From: Rhynchospora pubera
Lineage: Eukaryota > Streptophyta > Magnoliopsida > Poales > Cyperaceae
Direction of reading: 5' to 3'
Length of the DNA stretch: 64,000 nt
Assembly: GCA_028095005.1 (NCBI GenBank)
Contig: CM051459.1
Span: 128,939,657 to 129,003,656 of the forward strand
The position numbers were made by a program, and so were the translations under genes. Of the stretch, positions 46,626-58,223 are shown in pieces (positions within the stretch are counted from its first letter, which is position 1; each line of letters starts with the position of its first letter). The notes below the pieces were generated by a model that searched no databases, was not told the origin of the DNA, and worked only from the letters and a program-made list of their open reading frames with translations.

Positions 46626-48599
46626 ATATGAACTTCTCATCAAGTTCATAGAACTTCTCATTAAGTTCATCACATTTTTTATTTTCTTTTCATTTTTATT
46701 TTCATTTTCATACCGACTAGTCGCTTCGATACTTTAGCTCAATTTGTTTGTTTTCCTGCAAAGAAATTTTGCAAAAAACAAAATTCTCCAAGATTTTGGT
46801 TAGTAATAAGCTGTTAGAAAAGCTTTTTATTTTATAAAATAATGATCCACAATCATTATGCCAAAATAATCACACATGATTATTAGAGTATATTTTCACG
46901 AACAATATTTCCGATGATCAACTGAGCTCCTACATAAAGCCCCCACATTTTGGTTTCTTTTTTTTATAACCGTTAAATGACAGCAATAACATTTTTTTTC
47001 AATAAAAATAATCTGAATTAATCATATAAACTCTTTCAATAATATTGATCATTACTATCCGATCTTTTATTTTTTTATTAATTTATACCCCCCATATTTT
47101 CCATTATTATTAATATATTTTTTTTCAATGATCTAGAATATTTTCATTAAACCCTCATGAATGATCAATAAGAATAGTCGAAATTTAATTCATTCACATG
47201 TAATATACTTCTCTAATTAAGATACAACAAAATTCATAAAATAATAAATTTAGGAGATCAGCAATCAGACAATGTTTATGAGAAGTATATATTTGTCCTT
47301 CTAAAGAATACTAGATCAAATTCACCGATTAGGGACGACTAACGAATTCCTAGAAATAATGGTTATATAGACCAAATTAAATGGAGTATAACAACGGGAT
47401 ATATAACAATAAAATTAATGGCGATTAATAAGAATTAAAAGGTGGCCAGCCTTTTAATTTCTCAATTACAACACCAGTAATTTTATTTATTAAGGAAGCA
47501 CATTGCTGATCAATGAAATATTATAAATCAATGCAATTAATTGGTAAAGTGAATCAAATATTAACCAAAGGGAGTAATGAATACGTTACGAATAAGGTTC
47601 AGACCTTTTATATCTCAAATTAAACTGAGTCACTTAACACATATTCACCAAGAGGTAAGAAGAAAAATAATTTTGAATCTCAACGAAAACTATTAGTAAT
47701 TTTATCAGATTTCATGAAAGGCAGATTCATTGAAAGTTGTAAGACAATCAATATTTCAGGTATACGGTTGTAATTCTGAAACGTCACAAAATTCTCAACT
47801 TGACATCATAATCTTAGATCAGTAGACACATAGCTCAAATTATCTTAAGATTAGTCTTAAAATAAATTAACACCGGTTGTGAGATTAATTTAAGACACAG
47901 AATATCATCGGCAACAAATAAGATCTTTATACTCGGATAACAATTTCTCAAATTAGTTTGATATCCAGTCACTGTAGTCAAATCATTAACGATGGTAATA
48001 AGTTAAACCAACAAATTATTATCTCTCTATCTATGGCAAACTTGAACAACACGCATAGAAAAAAAAAATTGATGCAGGGACATGATGTTCACGGAAATAT
48101 TCGACACATATAGAAGCAAATTCATTCCAAAAGTGGCTACTCATATACTAACAGATTATATTTTAATTATAAATAACGTAAAGGGCTAGAATCAAATATT
48201 GAAGAAACAGATCAATAGAGTAATGAATCATGGATAAATATATTGGAAACTACAGTAGGATACCCAAACGATTTATATGCTTCGATTATAAGTCACTCGG
48301 AAATCAGGATTTTAATCAAGTTGATTTTGTACTCTTTTACTTCAATATATTCGAGGATGAAATTCTCAATTCAGGCGGTGAATAATATATAAAGTACTAG
48401 TTAAAGATAGCACATGATGAAAAAGTATGTAAAATCAATATTTATTAGTCAATTTTTACATAATCGTCAATGATTTAAAATCTTTATGAGAGCAAATTAG
48501 ACTACAGAATATGAATCAAATATCATCTGAATTTATTGAAAGGAATGTAATTTTCTGTCTTTAAAGTCAACTAACGATTAAGTTCAAAAACAAGATATT

Positions 48600-48630
48600 A
48601 ATATTATTATTATTATTATTATTATTATTT
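48600..48630. repeat. (ATT)n microsatellite
   Basis: About ten ATT units in the internal region of the second LARD-like element. Confidence 0.9.
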
Positions 48631-48922
48631 TACGCATAATTAAGATTTTCAGAGTTACTGCTAACTAATGCAAAGCATTCAAATCAACCTCAATTTTCAA
48701 ATATACTCTTTAAATACTAATATATTGTAAAACATTTTTCCTTAATATAATCAATTGAAACAATATTATCAATTCAGATCTAACAAATTAAAATAATTTA
48801 TTCTGGAGTACCAAAGAAACTTAATTCCTCAAATTTAGCCGATTTAAATTTAACCAATTCTAATTCAACTTTTTGTTTATCTAACAAATTGCTAACCGAA
48901 TCACGAAATTTACGCTTAAGAT

Positions 48923-49617
48923 TGTTGGTGCAAAATCAAATAAACAAATTCGGATAGCATAAAAATAAATAAAATAAGTAATTAAAACAGTTTTACCCGA
49001 ATCGCGCTAGGCGCTGTCCTTAAGCGTATTCCGTCTCAATGTGCAAGAGGAACCGCAACCAAGATAAGACGGGTAAGTGTCACTCCTTAGGGCACGACCG
49101 GAGAAGTGACTGATGAGAGATCTTCACAATATCCAGCAGAATCAATTGGAAAAACATTCAAATCAAATTGGAAATTACTATGAGGAATATCAATGTGTAG
49201 AATATAAATTTGATCAAGTTTATTTTTCTGTCTCAATTGCTCTCTGATCAAATTGTATATTCGGTATTTCTAGTATCATCCAAATGAACGGTTTATATAG
49301 AATAAAATATCAATGACCTCTTGTATTGCAATGGTAACCGTCCAAAATAAATCACAAATTTAATTCCTGTTGGTATTATAACAAGATAGTAGTGGGGATA
49401 ATGGATTTAATTGAGCCTTCATTTCTCAACGGAAAAATCAATAATAATATAAAGGCATTGATGAAATCAAATATTTTAACTGATAAACAACGGAAAAAGG
49501 AAATTAAATTTTAGAAGAATCAACATTTAATTCCGTGTGAGGAAGTGACAGATAAATTTATTTTACAAATAATTTATCAAGTGAAAATTTTGAGTTTTTC
49601 TATTCTATATTTCAACA
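48923..49617 (-). repeat. 5' LTR of the second LARD-like element
   Basis: 695 bp, same ends as 45176-45870 with about a dozen substitutions. Confidence 0.9.
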
Positions 49618-49862
49618 CAAACCTCTATTACCAGTTTAAATTTCATAATTTGAAGGAAGACATAAACGAACATAATAAAAGCATAAATAAACTTGAGATA
49701 CTTCTCTTAGAATCACATAACAATTTATTTTATATCATACAAGGGAGCTACACTCACATGAGAACATTTATTGGGGGCCAAACGCAAATATTAGTGCTCT
49801 TTATTTTATAATATCACATAACTATTTCTCATTTGTTTGGCAATTTTGGTAGAGAGAGAACT

Positions 49863-52800
49863 CTACTGGTATTGACTGGCGAGTTGACCTTCTTTCACTA
49901 TATAGTTTTGTGCTGGGAAATCCTCTCCCTTGAAGTACCGATCAAGCATATCTTTAACACCTGCTGCGTACCTAATCTGTGAAATATTCAAGTTTTGTAA
50001 CTGTTAGATTTGGACAACAAATTTAGTTTACAACCTGTTATTCGAAATCCCTTAAAGCTTGTCTTTTATCAAGTATTCAAGATTTCAAGTTGATACATCG
50101 CCTAAAAGAAAACAAGGCCCACACTTGGTCCAATCCTATCTCATCCCCTGAATGAAGCCCCTTATACCAGCCAAGCCCAATACCATAATACAACCCCAGA
50201 AAGGATTCAGAAATTCTGAACCCAACCTTAACAAAATGCGACTATGCGAGGGAGCAATTGTTGCACATACACAAATACACAATATGTACATTTATGTTTT
50301 GCCTTGTACTTTATGGCATAGTACACTAATGTTTTGGCTTTCTATGACCAACTTGTTTTCATGATATTGGATAGTGATTGAGACATATCATGGAGAATTA
50401 AGAACAGAAATAATACTATTAATAGTAATAATAGAGAGGAAATTGACCAGCATTATTATAATTGATTTATATAGAGGTGTGATGTGTGGTAATTAACCTG
50501 GGCATCAATAGTAGTGCCAGAGATGTGAGGTGTCATTGCTTGATTGGGCATGTATCTCCATGGGTGGTCCTTTGGTGCTGGTTGTGGGAACCACACATCT
50601 CCACTATATCCTAAAATATAATAGAAATTAAATTTAAACTATAATGCAAATTTTTTGTTTGTTTATTACTAATCATAACGAGTTCTTTAAAGAAACTTTA
50701 TTTAGCCTCTCAGAAACCCTAAAATGCATCTTTACCCCTGCCAAAAAAAAAAAATTTGTACAGATTATAAAACATTAATATCAGTTTTATCCTTAACGCC
50801 CTAAATTATCAATAATTCCTAAAATACCCTTTTCTACTTCCCTCTACAAATAAAAGAGAAAGGAAAGGATAATTTGTTGATTTTTTATGTTCAGTAGATA
50901 ATAGTACAGGGAACACATGTTTTATATTTTCCTACATGCATATCAGAATGTTAGGAAGTTTAATCTATTATACTCAATTATACATATATACCAGCGACAT
51001 GACCGCTATTGCATGCATCTACCATTGCTTGAGTATCTACTAGCGCTCCTCTTGCATTATTTACTACTAACACACCCTTTTTCATTTTTGCAATCCTCTC
51101 TTTGTTAAACATTCCCCTGAAATTCCAAACAAAACAATGATAATGTGCAAAAATATAACAATGATATACAAAAGTTGTAGATTGATATTCCTTTTGAGTT
51201 TTCAATTCAAATATTATGAGGCATAAAAGATGCAAATCCAATTATTTCTTCAGACCTGGTCTTTTCAGTAAGTGGTACATTTACCACTACGACATCACAC
51301 TTAGGTAGCATTGCATCTAGGTCCTCCTCTAATTTTGCACCAGTTTCTTTCTCCAGCTCAGGTGAAATCTTGAGCCTGTCGTGGTATAACAAATTGCAAC
51401 CAAATGGCGTCAACCTGTCAGAAGAAAAGTTGCCAGAAACATCCATTATTTTGTCATTTGTTTAGATCTTCCAATACCAAACTTTCAATTTTGTGACATC
51501 TCAGCAACAAGATTTTTGCATCTACTGGGAAACAACAAAGGAAACGTTGGTCATTCCGTACCAAATCTTGACATATAAAAGTACCTTTGTAATAGTAGCC
51601 GACCAATTCGCCCAGCCCCCACAGTACCAACTGTCTTTCCCTCTAGGTCGTAGGAACGGTATGCGATAGCAGCCACATTCCAGTCTCCATTTATTACTTG
51701 ATGGTATCCTGGTAAAAAGTTTCTTACCAAGACTAATATGCGCATTAATTCATCTTCAGCCACTGACACCACATTGCTTCCTGTTGAATGGAAAAATAGT
51801 TAGTCTATGTACCTTATGCAACAGAAATGATTTTACCAAAAGGTCCATAAATCAGAATTACAATATCCTAATTTTTGTGACTTTTAATTTTTATAACTTT
51901 TTCCCCTCTTTGTCATAACAGATTTTTATGTCTCAAAATTTGTGGTACTGTAATAACATCTTCCTATTTATATTACTTCACACAATAAGAATTAAATCTC
52001 TATTATACTTATGATAAAATGGTGGGGGTTACTTTACTTAAATTCTCCGAAACAAACTGACTCACCCGTAACCTCAGCAACAGTCAGCCTAGCCGCAGCA
52101 GCAGCTGGAAGATCGACATGATCAGAACCAATCCCAGCTGTTAGAAGGAGTTCAAGATTTTTTGCACGTTTAATTCGTTCAGCGGTGACATAAGCAGGGT
52201 GAAATGGGGTGGTTATAAGCACATGCATGTCTTCTATGTGCTTCTCAAGCTCTGTTAATGAAAACAAATTGCTCAATGATACTCAAAGTGAAAACATGAG
52301 GATATCATCAAGTTAAGCAAAAAAAAAAAAAAAAAAAAGGTTGAGATTAAATGGGATGCAAACCACAATTAGGCCCCTCTTTGTCATCAGTGACGATGTA
52401 GGTGTGGCCTTGAGATTGAAGCCAATCCTTGATTCCCAATCCATTCTCCACACAACCAAGGAAATTGGGGTTTTTATCAGCATATTCATTTGCTTTGTAG
52501 AATACTCCTACAATTTTCTTGCTGCCAGATGAACCCTGGAGCCACATATCAAAATTAGTCATAAAGTTATTGAGTAGAATTTAAAATTGGAACCATACAG
52601 TTTGAAAAGAGAAAATAATATATTGCCTCTTACAATTCAGAACAAACAGTACCAAAGAAAAGCATGCTGCCAGAGGTAGCAGTTGGATACATTGTTGGGT
52701 TTAGATTTAACCTTTCAGGTTCAGTCACTTGTGTTGGTTCTGCAACAGTTCATTCGTTTGTGAAGAGTTGCCTTGACTAGTTAAATTTTGGAGCAGCCAG

Positions 52801-53283
52801 ATTTTTGAGGACAAGCCGGGTCGTAAGTCGGGTTAAGATTATTGATGTGTCGGGGTGGGTCAGACATGGATTCAGGCCTAGTTAGAAGTACAGGTGAGCT
52901 CAATTTGGATTCCATCTAGTTGGGTTCAGGTTTTTGTCAAGGCAGGTTCAAGGGTTTCTCACGTCTAATGTAACTACACAATAGATGGAAGTTGGAACCA
53001 AGAAAATTGAAAGTTGATCTACCCTGAAAAGTGGGAAATTACTTTCGAAACAATTACAAACTGAAATTCCAACAAATCTTAAGGGAACAACATTTCCCAA
53101 AATTTCATCATAAGAACCCAACCTAAAGCGAAGAAAGAAGAAATAATAGCAAGTATAATAAATTGATAATAACAAAAAAAAAATTAGAGAAATTACATGG
53201 GCAGCCCTGTCAAGGGAAGGCAGGAGAGGAGATCTCGGTCTGAAAAGCTTGCTAAACTCTCTCGATGCACGAAACATAGCCAT
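49863..53283 (-). CDS. FDH: NAD-dependent formate dehydrogenase, mitochondrial, 8 exons
   Basis: Oxidises formate to CO2 with NAD+, typically in plant mitochondria and stress-induced (family knowledge). Minus-strand exons: 53283-53197, 52535-52364, 52251-52066, 51780-51585, 51414-51256, 51116-50992, 50610-50498, 49976-49863. The sum is 1152 nt, giving 383 aa, the normal plant length. Exon 1 (MAMFRASREFSKLFRPRSPL, rich in Arg and Ser) is a mitochondrial presequence. Conserved FDH stretches: KKIVGVFYKANEYADKNPNF, TAGIGSDHVDL, SNVVSVAEDELMRIL, the NAD-binding GAGRIG at 203-208, with Asp226 (YHDR) setting NAD preference. Catalytic residues: Arg289 (NNARG), Gln318 (PQPAPKDHPW) and His337 (MTPH). 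All splice sites are GT..AG. The second LARD-like element ends only about 245 bp beyond its stop codon. Confidence 0.97.
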
Positions 53284-53738
53284 CGATTTCACAATTTTTC
53301 ACAATTCAGCTTTGATTTGAGAGAGAGAGAGAGAGATGTAGAGTGAAGACTGAAGAGAAGCGAATAGAGCTGGAGAGTGAGATTGAGATGTACACAAGTA
53401 GATAATTATGCCACGCGGCGTGATGGCGCAATATCTAGTCTAGGGAACATTTTTTTTTTTTTTTGATAATTCTAGTCTAGGGAACAAGACACATGAAAGT
53501 GGGATGCCAAGTTTCCTTTTAAATATTCCAGATCTTCAGTGGCTCCGTGTTACTTGAAATGATGTTTTCATTTCCTTGTGATTCTCTTCTCTTTGTTCAG
53601 CGCTTTCAGTTTTTAGACATACTTTTGGCTACAAATAAAATGCATCGGCATCAGTGAGCTATGTATATTTTGTGGTTATTTGAGTCATATATAGTGTACT
53701 TTTAGTTAAGGCGGGTCAGTTTTTTAAAGGAAATATAG
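53284..53738. other. FDH promoter region
   Basis: The 5' leader region has a GA repeat at about 53320-53336. No clear TATA box found. A tiny poly(A) insertion interrupts it at 53450-53470. Confidence 0.45.
53450..53470 (-). mobile_element. 21-bp poly(A)-type micro-insertion with target-site duplication
   Basis: About 15 T followed by GATAAT lies between perfect 16-bp direct repeats TCTAGTCTAGGGAACA at 53434-53449 and 53471-53486. On the minus strand it reads ATTATC plus an A run. The structure fits a retroposed 3' tail from target-primed reverse transcription, about 170 bp upstream of the FDH start codon. Confidence 0.7.
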
Positions 53739-54021
53739 GCTGTCAAACGTGGTTAACGACCATGGAACATCATGTTCCGTTTGCCGTGCCGATAAGGTAA
53801 ACGGTATGATGTTCCATTTCACAAACCGTTTTTTTTAAATGAAACAAAAATTTGTACCGTTAACTATTTCACTTCATAAATTACACATAAAACGGTTTGA
53901 AAAGAAACAAAACGGTTCGAAACGGCACTATTTTTGTTCCTTTTGCCGTTTCATAATTGAAACAAAATGAAAACTGGTGCCATTATTCGTTCCGTTTCGA
54001 TAACGGTAGGATTGACATCCT
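53739..54021. mobile_element. Possible MITE-like element
   Basis: The left end GGCTGTCAAACGTGGTTAACG and the reverse complement of the right end (GGATGTCAATCCTACCGTTA) are similar. Inside are many AAACGG/CCGTTT motifs (AAACGGTTTG, AAACGGTTCG, CCGTTTCG). The ends are imperfect and no TSD was established. Confidence 0.45.
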
Positions 54022-54587
54022 AGCCTAGAGGCTTTCACGTTGTAATATCCAATATCTCTGAGTTGCTACATGCATAGTTGCAGCATTTGTTTTGCAGGAG
54101 ATATTTAGACTGGCGCCGCTTGCTTGAGGTCAGAGAGTGCTTTTGACTTCGGTACTTCTTTGCTACTGACCTCCCATTTGTACGGAATTTACTAGAGTGT
54201 CAAATATATAAACTTAGGAATCTGGATAGCCTTTATCTAGAATATCAAAAAAAAAGAAAGAAATATATAAACTTAGGATTGAAGATAAAAATAATTATAT
54301 TTTGAGTTTCCAGTTATCAATAAATTTAAGAGAATTGAGTTTTGCATGGTTTTTACACACGGATGGTGACAAGTCACTGTTGATCCGAGCTGTGCCATAT
54401 AGCGATTCCCGACAAGTGCATCAAGTCCCTCGTGTCGTGCAGACACGGATTTCATGGGCTCGAAATCTAATGTGGCCCCACTCAACAAAATTTCCAATTT
54501 GCTTTTCTCCTGTTATTATTATTGTTGTTCTATATTTTTATCTTAACCATTCAAGGTAAATGCTAATGGTAAATTCTTTTTCATTAG

Positions 54588-56561
54588 TGATAAGATTTGA
54601 TATCTCTTATTTATATATATATTTTGACCATACTTGGCACCAAAATACTACCCAAACCAATGATATTCACTGCACTTTTGTATTATTGATATCGTTATTA
54701 TTTGTGGGTATTTGGACCGTACTTAGCACTCAAATCATACTCAAACCATTCAATTATTTGATAAATTGCTATGATTTTCTAGGAATTGGCTCTACCGTCG
54801 TCTTTTCTCTTATTTTCAGGTTTCTCGACGATTTCTAGTGGATTCTCGAATATTAGATGGATTTTGGCACTTGGCATACGCTAGACGACTCATTCCTAGC
54901 ACTTGGAGGCAACATCAAAGCTACTACTAGGACCGAATGGAGTTTTGCTCGGACCGAAGGCATCTTTACAGAACAAAATGAGAGTCTAAGGAAAGCAAAT
55001 GGCTAAATAGAGTCAACATCATTGTAGAGCTCAACCTAAGCTTTCCAACGGCTTTTGAATCACCTAAATCGGAGTCCGGACGAAGGAGATATGACCAAAA
55101 TACAACAGATACTCAAAGCTGGAGTCTCAGTTCGACCCGAACTGAATCTGTTCGGTCCGAACTGAGGCTATTTGGTCCGAATTGAGCTGTTTTGACCCGA
55201 ATTAGCCCTGTCCAGTCCGAACAAAACTTGTCCAGACCGAACCGAGAGCCGCCATGGCATATTTGGAAGGGTTTTCACGCATGGAAACTCGATATTTTGG
55301 TATGTCTTCTTGCCATAGCGCCCCAGCCTCCTTTCCAAGCCAGAAGACCATTATATATTCGCCCCAAGGCCTGAAGGAAAGGCATTCTACCCTCCATAAC
55401 ACAATTCCACCTTCCTTAGGCGATTCCACCATTGATTTCGTTGAGCAACCAGATTCTTGAGGCGACGGCAGCAAGGAGAAGGTTGGAGACACGCCTTGCA
55501 ACACCCCACTGCCTTTGATGATTGCAGATCGAGCATAGAAAGACAACTTGGTTTATTCTTCCTATGTTTTTATCTCTAATTTCCATGGGCTTGTATCTTG
55601 TTATTTCTACTCTTATTATTGTTTGTTTTAGTACTATGTTAGGCTAAATATATGTTGTCTTAGGGTATGGATGTAGTTTAGGTTTAGTTTGATGTTATGA
55701 CTTGATATGACTTGATGTTTGGCTTTATGATCTATTTATTGAGTAGTATTTTAATTGCTTGTTTAATTCCCTTGTTTTGACCTGATTTACTTCTAAATAA
55801 AGGCCTGTTTAGTTAAGTTACAAGGTTAGGTTAAACAATTAGGATTAAATTAAGTACTTGGGATAAGTTGAAGATTCGAAAGAGGAGATTAGCTAGCACT
55901 GAAAGGTGCAGTTTCTAAGTTGGCTGAAAGGCAACTTAGATATCCCTAAGAAAACAAATAAATAAGACATAGGTTAATTAAAATACCGACACGAAAGTTT
56001 AGGTTTAATTGGTCTATGTGGGCAAAGTAGAGACCTGTACTAATTTCTAGTCCAAAAGACGACAGTTGAGGATTAGGTATTGTAGCTATAGCCGATCTGA
56101 GCCCTTCATAAAGTTAAAACTCAAGTTATATGGTCATAACTCAACATACCAGCCTCTGTTCGGACCGAACAAGTCGTGTTCGGACCGAACTGACGGCCTA
56201 TGCTTAGATTTGTTGTTATTTAATGCGACAGCGAGCGATCCAGCAAATTGAGGGCTAAACCTAAGTGAATCCTGACCCCTAAGACGCCTTATTATACTTG
56301 AAAAACCCCAAAATTTACCTGCTTTAGTTTATCTTACTTGAATTATTATTTAGAACCAAAATCAACAAAAAATATCTACTTAATTGCATTGTTATTTACA
56401 ACACTCTCACCCTTATTTTATTGTCTAGCTTCATAAAAAGAACAAGTCCAGTAATCGTTTAATCCGTCCTGTGGGTTCGACCCTAAGCTTAACTCCGAAC
56501 GACTAGTGAGGTTAGGTCTAGGTACAAATTTATTTGATTCCTAGGTTTAAAGCCTTCATCA
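54588..56561 (+). mobile_element. Tat/Athila-like LTR, copy A
   Basis: The 3' end (GGGTTCGACCCTAAGCTTAA..CCTAGGTTTAAAG..CTTCATCA at 56561) matches the end of copy B at 58101. The body shares CTAAGCTTTCCAACG and TCGGAGTCCGGA with copy B and with the solo LTR in the Copia. The start TGATAAGATTTG at 54588 is inferred from likeness to the solo LTR; flanking ATTAG and ATTAT could be a mutated TSD. It carries an array of TTCGGTCCGAA-type palindromes (about 55131-55245 and 56158-56190). No internal region follows, so it is probably a solo LTR. Confidence 0.68.
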
Positions 56562-56570
56562 ATTATATTT

Positions 56571-58101
56571 TGCAAGATTGGACACTGCCGTGGAATTTGA
56601 CTTGTTTTGTAGGAACTTGGTGGATTGGACACAATAATTGCATAAAATGGTGGATTTTGAAGATGAAAATGACTGAAAGGAGTCCATAGCATTGTATAGC
56701 TCATCCTAAGCTTTCCAACGATCTTTGAATCACCTCAATCGGAGTCCGGATGAAGAAATTATGGTCAAAATATTATCAATGCTCGATTCTGGAATTTTGG
56801 TCCGAAATTTATACATTTCGGACCGAAATTTCCAGATTTCGGTCCGAAATTTCTTTTATGGAAAGTTATTTTTGGTAATTTTCAAAGAAGGAAGGATCCC
56901 CTCTTGCCCTAGCCGCCTCCTGGTCTTTCCTTAGGTGTTTTAAGTACGAATTTCGACCAGAGACGCATGCCACCTTCCATACAATAATTTCCACCTTTTC
57001 CACCACCGTTCTCACGCCGAAAGGCGTGGGATTCCACCTCTCACAGCGGAGCACGTCCATGGCAGCAACTTTGGAGCGATTCTGGACGCGACAGCGGTAG
57101 AACCGATCCAACCACGACTTCGGACGATCGATATCTTGAGTTAGAAGCGATATTTGGTTTATTCGTTCCTTTTCTCTTGATATTTTGATTTGATGGAGTT
57201 TGTATCTTATTTTTCTTGCATGTTAGGATAATTAATGATGTCTTAGTAGTAGTAAGTAGATTAGTTTAGTATTTTGTGATGACTTGATTGCTTTATATTA
57301 TGATATGTGATATGTTTTGTTGAGAATTATATCTTGCTTGGTTAATTTAATTGTTTGTTTGACTGTTTACCTATTGATGAACTGCAGCACCATTAGGATA
57401 TTAAACTAGAACAAATAATTAGTTATTTAAGCACTTGAGGTAAGCCAATCGCTCGAAAGAGGAGGTTAGTTTGCGACCGAAAGGTGTAACTTTTATTGAT
57501 CCGACAGGACTTTAAATACCTCTAGAAATCCAACTAAACATACTTAAATAGCTAAATCAGAACGAAAGTATAGGTTTAGTTGTTTACGTGGTAAAAACCA
57601 AGTTCCATACCAAGTTAGAACCAAAATTGCGATAGCTGAGGTTAGGACTTAGGTCTGGTTGTTTAGTAGCCTTCACATAACATTGTGTAAAAATATCAAG
57701 TCAAAATAAGAGGTCTAAAGCAAGTTTAGGAACGAAACAACATGGATTTCGGTCCGAAATCTATATATTTTGGTCCGAAATATGCCTCTGTCTCGATGAA
57801 AATTGTAGACAAAGGTACTTTGGAGCTAAACTAATTGAACACAAATTCCTAGGACATTATTTGCATTTATTTTTAGTTTAGAAAATACCAAAAATAATTT
57901 ATTTAATTGCACTTTAGATAATTGTCTTTTTAAATCATAAAACTCCAAAAATTAATTGTCTAGATTTCGTGAGGAAGTAAAGTCTAGTAATCAGTTGTAC
58001 CGTCCCTTGGGTTCGACCCTAAAGCTTAACTAAAACGACTAGTGAGATTAGCTCTAGGTTATAAATTTATTTGATATCCTAGGTTTAAAATCCCTTCATC
58101 A
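56571..58101 (+). mobile_element. Tat/Athila-like 5' LTR, copy B
   Basis: Ends CCCTTCATCA at 58101, three bases before the PBS, so this is a 5' LTR. The start is uncertain (56562-56571). It shares CTAAGCTTTCCAACGATC, CGGAGTCCGGATGAA and GTCCCTTGGGTTCGACCC with copy A at perhaps 75-80% in the end region, so they are different subfamilies and not the pair of one insertion. Palindromes ATTTCGGACCGAAAT and ATTTCGGTCCGAAAT lie at about 56814-56852 and one more pair at about 57745-57782. Confidence 0.75.
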
Positions 58102-58104
58102 AAT

Positions 58105-58122
58105 TGGCGCCGTTGCCGGGGA
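58105..58122 (+). other. Tat/Athila-type primer-binding site
   Basis: TGGCGCCGTTGCCGGGGA is the diagnostic PBS sequence following the 5' LTR of plant Athila/Tat-lineage Ty3 elements. Confidence 0.92.
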
Positions 58123-58178
58123 CGGTGTTGATATTAGAATTTATTTTAGTAACGAGAGACTAGATATTGTATCTTTCA

Positions 58179-58223
<45 letters not shown>

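Larger units (their letters stand above)
45176..49617 (-). mobile_element. Second coding-less LTR retrotransposon (LARD-like), minus strand
   Basis: LTRs of 695 bp at 45176-45870 and 48923-49617, TSD CAAAC on both sides (45171-45175, 49618-49622). About a dozen substitutions separate the LTRs (about 1.7%), so it is older than the element at 18813. Minus orientation rests on the tract ATCCCCCACAAAAC next to 45870, which is a PPT (GTTTTGTGGGGGAT) on the minus strand. No convincing PBS was seen next to 48922. The 3052-bp internal region has no gag-pol motif in any frame. Confidence 0.9.

Noticed and set aside
55192..55546. ORFs of 60-114 aa at 55192-55546 as genes
   Set aside because: They fall inside the Tat-like LTR copy A and are on both strands of the same segment.
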